Positions 25,850-34,279 of a stretch of 64,000 nucleotides of DNA are shown piece by piece. Each line of letters starts with the position of its first letter. The stretch's first letter is position 1. The DNA lies in assembly GCF_004216575.1 (NCBI RefSeq), contig NZ_SGWW01000002.1:124001-188000 (forward strand), in the 5' to 3' direction. The DNA comes from Microcella putealis. GTDB lineage: Bacteria; Actinomycetota; Actinomycetes; Actinomycetales; Microbacteriaceae. The position numbers and the translations under genes are program-made. A model generated the notes under the pieces. It ran no database searches and was not told the origin of the DNA. It saw nothing but the letters and a program-made list of their open reading frames with translations.

Positions 25850-26812
25850 ATGACTTGGCTTGTCACGGGAGGCGCCGGCTACATCGGCGCGCACGTCGTC
25901 CGCGCGCTCATCGACGACGGGCTCGAGCCGGTCGTGCTCGACGACCTGTCGAGCGGGCACGCCGCCTTCGTGCCGGAGGGCGTCCCGTTCATTCAGGCGA
26001 GCATCCTGGATCGCGCCGCCGTCGATCGCGCGATCGGTGAGCGCGGCGTCACGGGCGTGATTCACGTCGCCGGCTTCAAGTACGCGGGCGTCAGCGTCGA
26101 GCGGCCGCTGCACACCTACGAGCAGAACGTCACCGGCATGGTGACCCTGCTGGCCTCGATGCAGCAGCACGGGGTGACCCAGTGCGTGTTCTCATCGTCG
26201 GCGGCGGTGTTCGGCGACGTCGATGTGGAGCTGGTCGGCGAAGACACCCCCAAAGCCCCCGCCTCCCCGTACGGCGAGTCGAAGCTCATCGGCGAGTGGT
26301 TGCTCGCCGACCAGGGGGTCGCTGCGGGGCTGCGCCACACGAGCTTGCGCTATTTCAACGTGGTTGGCTCGGGCGATGCGAGCCTGCGCGACACGAGCCC
26401 GCACAACCTGTTCCCCCTCGTGTTTGACGCGCTCGTCGCCGGGCGCACGCCCCGCATCAACGGGGCTGACTACCCGACGCCCGACGGCACCTGCGTGCGC
26501 GACTACATTCACGTCGCCGACCTCGCCCTCGCGCACGTCGCCGCCGCGCGCCGCCTCGAGCGTGGAGACAGCATCGAGCCCGCGTACAACCTCGGCTCGG
26601 GCGACGGCGTCTCGGTTCGCCAGATCATGGATGCGATGGCGCGCGTCACCGGAATCGCCTTCGACCCTGAGGTGGCTCCGCGCCGCCCCGGCGACCCCGC
26701 GCGCATCGTCGCCAGCGGCGAGCTCGCGGCCCGCGACCTCGACTGGCGAATGCGCCACACGCTCGACGAGATGGTCGCCTCGGCGTGGGCCGCACGCCAG
26801 GCTGCGCTCTGA
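25850..26812 (+). CDS. galE: UDP-glucose 4-epimerase
   Basis: 320 residues, an extended SDR. GGAGYIG (7-13) binds NAD, and Tyr141 and Lys145 in SPYGESK form the catalytic pair with a serine in FSSSAAVFG. RYFNVVGSG and YIHVADLALAH are standard GalE signatures. It interconverts UDP-glucose and UDP-galactose (or the N-acetyl forms), feeding galactose into the glycan locus. Most GalE proteins are slightly longer (about 330-340). Other 4-epimerase specificities cannot be excluded. Confidence 0.9.
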   Translation: MTWLVTGGAGYIGAHVVRALIDDGLEPVVLDDLSSGHAAFVPEGVPFIQASILDRAAVDRAIGERGVTGVIHVAGFKYAGVSVERPLHTYEQNVTGMVTLLASMQQHGVTQCVFSSSAAVFGDVDVELVGEDTPKAPASPYGESKLIGEWLLADQGVAAGLRHTSLRYFNVVGSGDASLRDTSPHNLFPLVFDALVAGRTPRINGADYPTPDGTCVRDYIHVADLALAHVAAARRLERGDSIEPAYNLGSGDGVSVRQIMDAMARVTGIAFDPEVAPRRPGDPARIVASGELAARDLDWRMRHTLDEMVASAWAARQAAL

Positions 26813-26883
26813 CGCAGAACACAGCACGAATCGCGGCGCGTCGCAACCCTCGATACCCGCTTGACCCTTTTACGATTCGCGAC

Positions 26884-26912
26884 TTGACGCGAGGGAATGA
26901 CACGAGTGTAAT
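26884..26912 (+). promoter_or_regulatory. Sigma-70-type promoter of whiB2
   Basis: TTGACG (26884-26889), a 17-base spacer and TGTAAT (26907-26912) give near-consensus spacing. The leader would be about 46 bases long and contains a strong ribosome site (GGGGGAGGGGA, 26945-26955). Confidence 0.65.
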
Positions 26913-26964
26913 TAGGGGCATCCCGCCGCACCGGGGGCCGTGACGGGGGAGGGGAGCACCACTA

Positions 26965-27282
26965 ATGAGCGAATACCGCAACGCGGTTCCGAGCGACTGG
27001 TTCGTCGATCCTGTCCGTATCGGAGTACCCGGCGTCCGCAAGACGAGCAGCGTCGACGACGACGCCGAGCTCGCCTGGCAGACCGACGCCCTGTGCGCAC
27101 AGACTGATCCCGAGGCGTTCTTCCCCGAGAAGGGCGGCTCGACGCGCGACGCGAAGAAGATCTGCACCTCGTGCGAGGTGCGCACCGAGTGCCTCGAGTA
27201 CGCGCTGAAGAACGACGAGCGCTTCGGCATCTGGGGCGGGCTCAGCGAGCGCGAACGCCGTAAGTTGCGTCGCCGCGCCTGA
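26965..27282 (+). CDS. whiB2: WhiB family iron-sulfur regulator, WhiB2/WhmD-like
   Basis: 105 residues. Cys44, Cys67, Cys70 and Cys76 make the C-Xn-C-X2-C-X5-C ligand set for a [4Fe-4S] cluster. GIWGGLSERERRKLRRR is the turn and basic DNA-binding tail. The ~40-residue N-terminal extension is typical of the WhiB2/WhmD branch, which acts in septation and cell division with the principal sigma factor. It heads the conserved block as Rv3260c does in M. tuberculosis. It has its own promoter and a strong ribosome site. Confidence 0.92.
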   Translation: MSEYRNAVPSDWFVDPVRIGVPGVRKTSSVDDDAELAWQTDALCAQTDPEAFFPEKGGSTRDAKKICTSCEVRTECLEYALKNDERFGIWGGLSERERRKLRRRA

Positions 27283-27341
27283 GGAATCCTGAGGGGTCAC
27301 CGCCGCGGCGTGTGGCGGCCTCCTCGATTCCGCATCGCGCC

Positions 27342-27347
27342 TAGGCT
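27342..27347 (+). promoter_or_regulatory. -10 box of the membrane GT2 gene (leaderless)
   Basis: TAGGCT, then 6 bases, then GTG at 27354. No ribosome site is present. Confidence 0.55.
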
Positions 27348-27353
27348 CCTTCC

Positions 27354-30206
27354 GTGCAGCCCCTCGTCACCGCCGTTCTCGTCGTCCGCCGTGGTGGCGA
27401 CGCGCTCGAGCAGACGCTGACGGCTCTCACCCACCAAACCCGCCGCCCCGACCGCATTGTCGTGGTCGACGCGGCCGACGACGCGGCGGTCACCGCGCGT
27501 CTGTCTGAGACCGCCCCGACGCACCACGTTCAGACTCCCGCCACGACGGCCGGTTTCGGTCGCCTTGTGATGGCGGGCACCGACCAGCTCCCGGTCGAGG
27601 AGGCGCCGTCGTCGCCGTATGGCGGAATCGACGAGTGGTTCTGGATGCTGCGCCACGACACCGCGCCCGATCTGCGGGCCCTGGAACGGCTGCTCGCCGC
27701 CGTCGAGGTGGCTCCGTCTGTGGCGGTGGCCGGTCCGAAGGTGATGGACGGCGCGCATCCGACGACGATCGCGGAGTTTGGCGAGACGCTGACCCGCACC
27801 GGCGCGTCCATTGCCCTCGCCGAACGCGAACTCGATCAGGCGCAGCACGACCGCACGAGCGACGTGCTCGCCGTCGGCGAGGCGGGGCTTCTGGTGCGTC
27901 GCAGCGTGTGGCGCGACGTCGGCGGCTTCGACCCGGCGCTGCCGCACGTCGACACGGCCCTCGACCTGTGTGTGCGCATTCGCCTGGCCGGGCACCGCGT
28001 TGTTGGTGTTCCGCTCGCGCGCGTCTTCGCGCACGAGACGACGGCCGAGTTCAGCAGGCCCGGCAGGCGCGTGCGAGTGCGCCCCCGCACGCTGGCGCGC
28101 TGGCGCCGCACGGCGCAGCTCCACCGCCGGCTGGTCTACGCGCCGCTCGCCGCGGTGCCGCTGCACTGGCTGAGTCTCGTGCCCTTCGCCATTGCGCGCG
28201 GCATCGGACACCTGCTCGCGAAGCGCCCCACGCTCGTGGTGGGCGAGCTCATGGCCGCGCTCACCGTCGCATTCTCGGGCGCCGCCGTGCCGCGCGCGCG
28301 TCGCCGGCTGGCGAATGCCCGCCAGATCGGCTGGGCCGCGATCGAACCGCTGCGCATCGACCAGCGCGACGTGCGTCGGCGTGCCGCCATCGCGCGCGAT
28401 GCGCGCCGCGGTGCCGCCGAGCAAAACCGGATCGATCGCCCCGACTTCGCCCCCGGCGGCGTGGCGGCGGTCGTCGGCGCCGGCCTCGTTGGCATCGCCG
28501 CGACCGCGCCTTTGCTGGCCGCCCAGGCACTCGGCGGGGGAACCCTCGCCCCGATCGCCAGCGATATCGGTGCCCTCGCCGACGCCGTTCGCGTCACCAC
28601 CGAGGGTGCGGCCGACCCCGCCTCGTTCGTCTTCGCCGCCCTCGGCTCGCTCACCGCCTGGCAGCCGTCGCTCGCCCTCGTCGTGCTCTGGGCCGCCGCG
28701 CTTCCCCTCGCCGCGCTCGGCGCCTGGTGGGCGATCGCCCCCCTCGTGACGCGACCGGGCCCCGCCGCCGCGGCGGCCGTGCTCTGGGCCCTCGCCCCCG
28801 CCCTCGTCGTCGGGCTGACGGAGGCGCGGCTGTCGGCCGTCATCGCCCACCTCACGCTGCCGTGGCTCGTCGCCGCCGCCATCCGATTGCCGACGTCGTG
28901 GAGCGCGACCGCAACGACCGGCCTGCTGACCGCCGTGCTCATCGCGGTGTCCCCGAGCCTGGCGCCCGCCCTCGTGATCGTGTGGATCGCGGCGATGGTC
29001 GTGCGTCCGCGCGCGATCGGCCGCCTGCTGACGCTCGTGGTGCCGGTCGCCGCGCTCGCGGCCCCCCTCGTCGTCACCCGCGTGCTGCAGGGAAACCTCC
29101 TCGCCGTCCTCACCGACCCGGGCATCGCGGCGCCACCGGGCCCCTCGTCACCCGCGAGCATTCTGCTCGGCTGGCCGACGCTCGATCCGATCATCGGCCC
29201 GCTGGCCGAGGTGCTGCCCATCGCCGACTCGCCCGCCCTGATCCTGCTGATCGTCGGTCTTCCGGTGCTGGCGCTGCCGGCGCTCGCGATCATCGCGCCA
29301 GCGCTTCCCCGGGGGATGCGCGCCCTCGCGCCCCTCGGCCTCGCCGCGCTCGGCCTCGTCACCGCGGTCGTCGCGTCGGGCATCTCCCTCACGACGGCCG
29401 GCGGCGTGGCCGTCGGCCTCGACGTCGGGCCTGCGGTCAGCCTGTACTGGCTGGGTCTGGTTTTGGCCGCGGGCATCGCGCTTGACCGGATGCGCCGTTC
29501 GGGCGCCCCCCTCGGCGCATTCGCGGTCACGACGGCCAGCGCGCTCGTCACGCCCGCCCTCGCGGCGATACTGCTCGGCACGGCCGCGGTCGAGCCGCTC
29601 AGCGAACCTCGCACCCTGCCCGCCCTCGTCGCGGCCGACGCCGTCGGCGACCCCGAGCTGGGCACCCTCGTGCTCACGCCGCGCGACACCGGGCTCGCCG
29701 CGCGGATCGAGCGCGGGGCGGGTCGCACGCTGGCTGAGACGCGCACGGTTCGGTCGACGAGCGACGACGAGCGCGAAAGCCTCGCCGAGCTGGTCGGAAA
29801 CCTGGCCGCACCGAGCGGCCGCGACGTGATGGCCGAACTCGACCAACGCGACGTGCGATACGTGCTGCTGCGCGCATCCACTGCGGAGATCGACGGAGGC
29901 GAGGCGACGGCCGGCGATACCGCCCTCAGCGACATCGTGACGGCGCTCGATGCGACACCGGCGCTCGTCCCCGTGGGTGAGACCGACGCCGGGCGCCTGT
30001 GGCGCGTCGCCGCCGACGACGAGACGCGCGCCGAGCCGCCCGGTGACCACCCGCTCACCACGACGGTGCTGCTCGGCCAGCTGACGGTGCTCGCGATGAC
30101 CGCGCTGCTCGCGGTGCCGACGAGCCTGCGCCCGCGCCGCGAGCGCAGCACCGACGGCACCATCGACGACCCCGCGGCCACCTTCGACGAGGAGACCGAT
30201 GACTGA
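27354..30206 (+). CDS. Large membrane glycosyltransferase (GT2 plus polytopic domain)
   Basis: 950 residues. Residues ~1-260 are a GT2 domain (VTAVLVVRRGG, VVVDAADD, EWFWMLRHDTAP, VGGFDPALPHVDTALDLCVR), divergent at the usual DXD. A basic linker follows, then about 12-14 hydrophobic helices (~370-760) and a soluble region (~765-905). A last helix and acidic tail end the protein. This resembles the actinobacterial membrane glycosyltransferases found next to whiB2 and DUF5719 genes. The following gene starts 8 bases inside it. It probably acts in cell-envelope polysaccharide synthesis; the substrate is unknown. Confidence 0.8.
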   Translation: MQPLVTAVLVVRRGGDALEQTLTALTHQTRRPDRIVVVDAADDAAVTARLSETAPTHHVQTPATTAGFGRLVMAGTDQLPVEEAPSSPYGGIDEWFWMLRHDTAPDLRALERLLAAVEVAPSVAVAGPKVMDGAHPTTIAEFGETLTRTGASIALAERELDQAQHDRTSDVLAVGEAGLLVRRSVWRDVGGFDPALPHVDTALDLCVRIRLAGHRVVGVPLARVFAHETTAEFSRPGRRVRVRPRTLARWRRTAQLHRRLVYAPLAAVPLHWLSLVPFAIARGIGHLLAKRPTLVVGELMAALTVAFSGAAVPRARRRLANARQIGWAAIEPLRIDQRDVRRRAAIARDARRGAAEQNRIDRPDFAPGGVAAVVGAGLVGIAATAPLLAAQALGGGTLAPIASDIGALADAVRVTTEGAADPASFVFAALGSLTAWQPSLALVVLWAAALPLAALGAWWAIAPLVTRPGPAAAAAVLWALAPALVVGLTEARLSAVIAHLTLPWLVAAAIRLPTSWSATATTGLLTAVLIAVSPSLAPALVIVWIAAMVVRPRAIGRLLTLVVPVAALAAPLVVTRVLQGNLLAVLTDPGIAAPPGPSSPASILLGWPTLDPIIGPLAEVLPIADSPALILLIVGLPVLALPALAIIAPALPRGMRALAPLGLAALGLVTAVVASGISLTTAGGVAVGLDVGPAVSLYWLGLVLAAGIALDRMRRSGAPLGAFAVTTASALVTPALAAILLGTAAVEPLSEPRTLPALVAADAVGDPELGTLVLTPRDTGLAARIERGAGRTLAETRTVRSTSDDERESLAELVGNLAAPSGRDVMAELDQRDVRYVLLRASTAEIDGGEATAGDTALSDIVTALDATPALVPVGETDAGRLWRVAADDETRAEPPGDHPLTTTVLLGQLTVLAMTALLAVPTSLRPRRERSTDGTIDDPAATFDEETDD

Positions 30207-31689
30207 GCGCACGCGTCGCCTCGCCCTGCTGAGCGGTCGGGCCGGGCTCAGCCTGCTCGCCGGGGCCGCCCTGCTTGCCCTCGGTGCCGCGGCGATCGCC
30301 GTGCCCGGCCCCCGTATCGGCGAGGGCGCTGAGCCCATCGACATTGTTCCGGACCGCGCCGAGCAGGCGCTCGCCTGTGCGGGCGGCGTGCTCGGCCTCA
30401 CGCTCGGCGAGAACCCGCAGGTCACCGTGACGGCCATGCCGCAGCTCGTGAGCGCGGGCGACGGGGCGGTGGTCTCGAGCCTCACCGGCAGCGACGCGCT
30501 TCCCGCCGAACTGCCGCTCGAGGCCACCCTCGCGAATGCCGTACCGCCCGCCGTCGTCACCCTGCCCGCCGACGCGCCCGACGAGCGCGTCGCCGCGACC
30601 GAGACCGTGCGCGTTGCGGGTTCCGAAGCGGCCGGATTCGTCGCGGCCGAGTGCGCACCCGCGCAGCGCACCGCATGGCTCGTCGGAGGCGACACCACGG
30701 TCGGGCGCACCACCTGGATCACGCTCGCGAACCCCGGGCCCGTCGACGCGACCGTCGACCTTGCCCTGTGGGGAGCGTCCGGGCCGATTGAGGCGCCGGG
30801 TGCGACCGGCATCATCGTCTCTCCCGGGTTCCAGCGCGTGATCGCCCTCGACGGATTGGCCGTCGACGAGCTGTCGCCAGTCGTCGGTGTCACGGCGCGC
30901 GCCGGCGCCGTCGACGCCCGCCTGCAGACCAGCACGGTGCGCGGGCTCGAACCGGGCGGCCTCTCGGTCGTGTCGCCCATCGCGTCGCCAGCCGAGACGC
31001 TCGTGATTCCCGGCGTTCCGATCGTGAACCCCGAGGCGGTGCAGCAACGCTCCGCCGCCGAGGGCGGCGACCTCTTCCCGACGCTGCGCCTGCTCGCGCC
31101 CGACAGCGACGCCGACGTGACGGTGCGCGTGATTGCCGCGAGCGACGAGAGCGGCGCGAGCAGCGCATCCGTGCCGCCGGCCGTGACGACCAGCCTGAGC
31201 GCCGGCACCGTCGTCGACCTGCCCTTCGCCGAGCTCCCGGCCGGCGACTGGGCGTTCATCGTCGAGGCGAGCGCGCCCGTCGTCGCCGCCGTGCGCGTCA
31301 GCACCGTCGACCCCAGTCCCGAAGCGCTTCCCGGCCCCGTCGCCGGCCTCGCCGCGAGCATCGACCAGCAGTGGGTCGTGCCGTCGCCCGTGCTCTCCGA
31401 CGGAACCCGCACGCTTGGCGCCGTCGGCGCGCTCGCCGGCACGACCGCGCGGCTGCACCTTGCTGCGACCTCGGGCGCCGCGCAGGTCGACCTCGACGGG
31501 CGCCTCATCGACGTGCCGGCGGGTGGCGCCGTCTCGGTGCCCGTCGCCGGCAGCACGCCGCTCGGCATCACCGTGACGGGCGCGCCCGTCGCCGCGAGCG
31601 TCAGCTATCGGGGGGATGCGGCGGTCGCGACCACGCGCATCCTCGCCCCGCGCGCGGCGCAGCAAGCGCTCAGCGTGCTCGTCGACTAG
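30199..31689 (+). CDS. DUF5719 family membrane-anchored protein
   Basis: 496 residues. An N-terminal hydrophobic anchor (~15-37) is followed by an extracytoplasmic, mostly beta region rich in Ala, Val and Thr with no cysteine-rich core. The family is found in actinobacteria directly after this glycosyltransferase. The start at 30199 overlaps the previous frame by 8 bases, so co-translation and a shared envelope role are likely. No catalytic motif is visible, and a structural or accessory function is the safest reading. Confidence 0.75.
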   Translation: MTERTRRLALLSGRAGLSLLAGAALLALGAAAIAVPGPRIGEGAEPIDIVPDRAEQALACAGGVLGLTLGENPQVTVTAMPQLVSAGDGAVVSSLTGSDALPAELPLEATLANAVPPAVVTLPADAPDERVAATETVRVAGSEAAGFVAAECAPAQRTAWLVGGDTTVGRTTWITLANPGPVDATVDLALWGASGPIEAPGATGIIVSPGFQRVIALDGLAVDELSPVVGVTARAGAVDARLQTSTVRGLEPGGLSVVSPIASPAETLVIPGVPIVNPEAVQQRSAAEGGDLFPTLRLLAPDSDADVTVRVIAASDESGASSASVPPAVTTSLSAGTVVDLPFAELPAGDWAFIVEASAPVVAAVRVSTVDPSPEALPGPVAGLAASIDQQWVVPSPVLSDGTRTLGAVGALAGTTARLHLAATSGAAQVDLDGRLIDVPAGGAVSVPVAGSTPLGITVTGAPVAASVSYRGDAAVATTRILAPRAAQQALSVLVD

Positions 31690-31720
31690 TCGCGGAACGC
31701 CCGCCGCGCTCGCGGCGCAA

Positions 31721-32209
31721 CTACCAGTGCCGGAAGCGGTCGGGCGCGAGATCCCACGGGTCTTTGCCGATGAGCTCGCCGACCGCGCGGAACACGCAGT
31801 TCTCGACCATCATGCGGCGGTGCCAGTCGTCGTCGCGGTGCAGCCGACTCATGCGCTCGATGGGGATACGGAACAGGATCACCCGGTGCTGCGCGGGAAT
31901 CACCCGCCACCGCGCGACACCGTTGACCCCCGGCGGCTGCTCGGGCATCGCCATCACGTCGATGCGCAGCTGCGACAGCTCGTTCGGCCACTCGTCGACC
32001 AGGTACTCGGCCGTCGCGCGCACCGTCTGCTCGAACAGGTCGCGCCTGGTCGAGACGGGGCGAAGGGATGCTCCGGGCATGAGCGAGCGCCCCGCACGTC
32101 CGTGCCGCGCGCGGCTGCGCCCGGCCGCGGAACGCTCGCCCGAGGTGGCACCCGCTCGCGGGTCACTCGCCCCGCCGCCGCGGGCCCGACGCTCACCCGG
32201 CCAGATCAT
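31721..32209 (-). CDS. Rv3259-like metallopeptidase-family protein lacking HExxH
   Basis: 162 residues. A basic N-terminus (SRARHGRAGRSLMPG) is typical of the actinobacterial Zincin_1-type family. The protein then has RVILFRIPIERMSRL and a C-terminal helix VENCVFRAVGELIG. The HExxH zinc motif expected in that helix is absent, so protease activity is doubtful. The ATG at 32209 is supported by TACGCT exactly 6 bases upstream. It is divergent from DUF3499 by 49 bp and convergent with DUF5719. Confidence 0.72.
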   Translation of the reverse strand: MIWPGERRARGGGASDPRAGATSGERSAAGRSRARHGRAGRSLMPGASLRPVSTRRDLFEQTVRATAEYLVDEWPNELSQLRIDVMAMPEQPPGVNGVARWRVIPAQHRVILFRIPIERMSRLHRDDDWHRRMMVENCVFRAVGELIGKDPWDLAPDRFRHW

Positions 32210-32215
32210 GCCGCC

Positions 32216-32221
32216 AGCGTA
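32216..32221 (-). promoter_or_regulatory. -10 box of Rv3259-like gene (leaderless)
   Basis: TACGCT on the minus strand, 6 bases before ATG 32209. Confidence 0.55.
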
Positions 32222-32245
32222 CTCGGCGCACTCTCGGCCCCGCCG

Positions 32246-32251
32246 TATGCT
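32246..32251 (+). promoter_or_regulatory. -10 box of DUF3499 gene (leaderless)
   Basis: TATGCT, then 7 bases, then ATG at 32259. It overlaps the alternative ATG at 32247, which argues against that codon. Confidence 0.6.
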
Positions 32252-32258
32252 GAACCCG

Positions 32259-32471
32259 ATGAGCTCGAGGCAGTGCAGCAAGGTGGCGTGCAACAACGCC
32301 GCCGTGTCAACGCTGACCTACGACTACGCCGACTCGATGGCCGTGCTCGGGCCGCTCGCGCAGCGCCGCGAACCCCACACGTACGACCTGTGTAAGAAGC
32401 ACTCCGAGAGGCTCTCGGCGCCGCAAGGGTGGCACATCGTGCGCTACTCGGCGCTCGGCGAGGTGGGCTGA
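32259..32471 (+). CDS. DUF3499 small zinc-ribbon-like protein
   Basis: 70 residues. CSKVACNNAAV near the N-terminus and LCKKHSERL in the middle give a CX4C...CX2H arrangement likely to bind zinc, and TYDYADSMAVLGPLA is the conserved family core. It is the counterpart of Rv3258c, which sits between the Rv3259-like gene and manB in M. tuberculosis as here. The function is unknown. ATG 32259 is chosen because a -10 box overlaps the earlier ATG. Confidence 0.85.
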   Translation: MSSRQCSKVACNNAAVSTLTYDYADSMAVLGPLAQRREPHTYDLCKKHSERLSAPQGWHIVRYSALGEVG

Positions 32472-32479
32472 GCGGCGCC

Positions 32480-32555
32480 CCTCGTGAGCGCCGCCCCGGG
32501 CGGGTGCCTCGTGCGCGCCGCCCCGGGCACGCGCCCCGTGCGCGCACTCGCCGGC
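32480..32555. repeat. Tandem repeat, 27-bp period, three copies upstream of manB
   Basis: A 22-base core starting CCTCGTG at 32480 recurs at 32507 with one mismatch, and a decayed third copy starts at 32534. The array fills the gap between DUF3499 and the manB promoter. Confidence 0.75.
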
Positions 32556-32567
32556 TCGCCGCCCCGG

Positions 32568-32573
32568 TACGGT
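32568..32573 (+). promoter_or_regulatory. -10 box of manB (leaderless)
   Basis: TACGGT, then 7 bases, then GTG at 32581. GGTGGAG overlaps it and could act as a ribosome site if transcription began further upstream. Confidence 0.5.
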
Positions 32574-32580
32574 GGAGACC

Positions 32581-34017
32581 GTGTCGAACACCCCTGACCT
32601 TTCCGCATTCATCAAGGCCTACGACGTGCGCGGGCTCGTCGGCTCGCAACTGACCGACGAGGTCGTCGAGGCGCTCGGCGCCGGCTTCGTCGACGAGCTC
32701 GGCGCGGCGGGCCAGCGCATCGCCGTGGGCCACGACATGCGCGACTCGTCGCCCGGCTTCGTCGCGGCCTTCGCCCGCGGCGCGACCGCCCGCGGCGCCC
32801 ACGTCGAGAACCTCGGGCTGTGCTCGACCGACGAAACCTACTTCGTCTCCGGTCGCGACGGCGTTGCCGCCGCCATGTTCACGGCGAGCCACAACCCGGC
32901 CACCTACAACGGCATCAAGTTCTGCCGCGCCGGGGCTCAGGGCGTGAGCCTCGACACCGGGCTCGCGGGCATCCGCGACCGGGCCCAGGCGTACCTCGAC
33001 GCCGGCGCCATCGAGCCGCTGCCCGCCGACAGCGTCGGCACCGTCACCACCCGTGACGTGTTGGCCGACTACGCCGCGTACCTGCGCGAGCTCGTTGATC
33101 TCTCTACCGTCCGGCCGCTGACGATCGTCGTGGATGCCGGCAACGGCATGGGGGGAATGACCGTTCCCGCGGTGCTCGGCACGGCGGCGGGACTTCCTGC
33201 ATTGCCGCTCACGATCATCCCGTTGTATTTCGAACTCGACGGCACCTTCCCGAATCACGAGGCCAACCCGCTCGAGCCGGCGAACCTCGTCGACCTGCAG
33301 AAAGCCGTCGTCGAGCACGGCGCCGACCTCGGCCTCGCATTCGACGGCGACGCCGACCGCTGCTTCGTCGTCGACGAGCTCGGCCAGCCGGTCACCCCGA
33401 GCGCCGTCGCGGCGATCGTCGCCCGGCGCGAGGTCGAGCGCGTACGAGCCGCCGGCGAGACGGGCGCGATTTCGGTCGTGCACAACCTCATCACCTCGCG
33501 CATCGTGCCCGAGACGATCGAGGCAGTTGGCGCCGAGCCCGTGCGCACCCGCGTCGGGCACTCGCTCATCAAAGACGTCATGCACGCCACCGGCGCGATC
33601 TTTGGCGGCGAGCACTCGGCGCACTACTACTTCCGCGACTTCTGGGGCGCCGACAACGGCATGCTCGCCGCCCTGCACCTCATCGCGCAGTTCGGCGGCT
33701 ACGACGGCCCGCTCTCGCAGCTCGCCGCCGAGTACACGCCGTACACCGCGAGCGGCGAGATCAACTCGGTCGTCGACGACGTGCCGGCCGCCTACACCCG
33801 CGTGGTCGAGGCCTTCACGGGTCGCGCCGAGATCGACGACCTCGACGGGCTGACCTTCACCGGCTCGCTCGACGGCGGATCGGCCGGCTCTGGCTGGTAC
33901 TGGTTTAACGTGCGCCCGTCGAACACCGAGCCGCTGCTGCGCCTCAACGCCGAGGCCGAGACGCCCGCCGTCATGGAGGCGATCCGCGACGAGGTGCTCG
34001 CCCTCATCCGCGCGTAG
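32581..34017 (+). CDS. manB: Phosphomannomutase/phosphoglucomutase
   Basis: 478 residues. [13 protein letters not shown] carries the phosphoserine (Ser103), DGDADR (255-260) binds magnesium, [10 protein letters not shown] is the sugar-recognition loop and [11 protein letters not shown] the phosphate-binding loop. All four motifs of the alpha-D-phosphohexomutase fold are intact. It converts mannose-6-phosphate to mannose-1-phosphate for GDP-mannose. It has the same neighbours as Rv3257c. Two overlapping GC-rich hairpins right after the stop may end its transcript. Confidence 0.94.
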   Translation: MSNTPDLSAFIKAYDVRGLVGSQLTDEVVEALGAGFVDELGAAGQRIAVGHDMRDSSPGFVAAFARGATARGAHVENLGLCSTDETYFVSGRDGVAAAMFTASHNPATYNGIKFCRAGAQGVSLDTGLAGIRDRAQAYLDAGAIEPLPADSVGTVTTRDVLADYAAYLRELVDLSTVRPLTIVVDAGNGMGGMTVPAVLGTAAGLPALPLTIIPLYFELDGTFPNHEANPLEPANLVDLQKAVVEHGADLGLAFDGDADRCFVVDELGQPVTPSAVAAIVARREVERVRAAGETGAISVVHNLITSRIVPETIEAVGAEPVRTRVGHSLIKDVMHATGAIFGGEHSAHYYFRDFWGADNGMLAALHLIAQFGGYDGPLSQLAAEYTPYTASGEINSVVDDVPAAYTRVVEAFTGRAEIDDLDGLTFTGSLDGGSAGSGWYWFNVRPSNTEPLLRLNAEAETPAVMEAIRDEVLALIRA

Positions 34018-34048
34018 GGGGCGGGCGCCCCGCCCCGGCCCAGCCGGG
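34018..34048 (+). terminator. GC-rich hairpins after manB
   Basis: GGGGCGG (34018-34024) pairs with CCGCCCC (34030-34036). An overlapping alternative, CCCGGC-CCA-GCCGGG, spans 34034-34048. There is no T-run, so intrinsic termination is only possible. Confidence 0.45.
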
Positions 34049-34063
34049 CGACGCTGTGGTGGT

Positions 34064-34106
34064 CTGGAGCCCGTTCGAACCCGCGCCCCGTCACCAAACT
34101 GCCTCC
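34064..34106. repeat. 43-bp dispersed repeat, copy A (upstream of ahcY)
   Basis: It begins CTGGAGCC, carries GTTCGAAC, and ends TGCCTCC. It matches 35919-35961 at 34 of 43 positions without gaps. The copies bracket ahcY in the same orientation. Confidence 0.65.
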
Positions 34107-34131
34107 AGCACGTCGCCTCCGCTGAATGTGC

Positions 34132-34166
34132 GCGGGTTTGCGCACGCAGGAGTTGTGCAAACCCGC
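34132..34166 (+). promoter_or_regulatory. Ten-base-pair hairpin upstream of ahcY
   Basis: GCGGGTTTGC (34132-34141) pairs perfectly with GCAAACCCGC (34157-34166) across a 15-base loop. It lies about 115 bases before ahcY, in a 262-bp intergenic region with no gene. If ahcY is leaderless, this is a DNA element or the end of the manB transcript rather than a riboswitch. Confidence 0.4.
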
Positions 34167-34267
34167 ACGATTACGCGGGGCGGCCTCGCGGGGCTCCCGC
34201 GCGGGCACATCCCTGTCACGCGGCGTCACGCGGATGCGCGCCCAGCGCACCCGGGGAATCCTCCTGC

Positions 34268-34273
34268 GAGAAT
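34268..34273 (+). promoter_or_regulatory. -10 box of ahcY (leaderless)
   Basis: GAGAAT, then 6 bases, then ATG at 34280. Confidence 0.45.
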
Positions 34274-34279
34274 GGCGGC

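Noticed and set aside
27297..28850. Minus-strand ORF of 517 residues opposite the membrane glycosyltransferase
   Set aside because: Arg/Gly/His-rich translation with no motif; the plus-strand frame has GT2 motifs, membrane helices and a promoter.
29148..31571. Minus-strand ORF of 807 residues opposite the DUF5719 gene
   Set aside because: Ser/Thr/Pro-rich shadow caused by high GC; the opposite strand carries a coupled, family-matched gene.
34107..34279. SAH or SAM riboswitch upstream of ahcY
   Set aside because: Only one simple 10-bp hairpin is present, the known core sequences are not visible, and ahcY seems leaderless.
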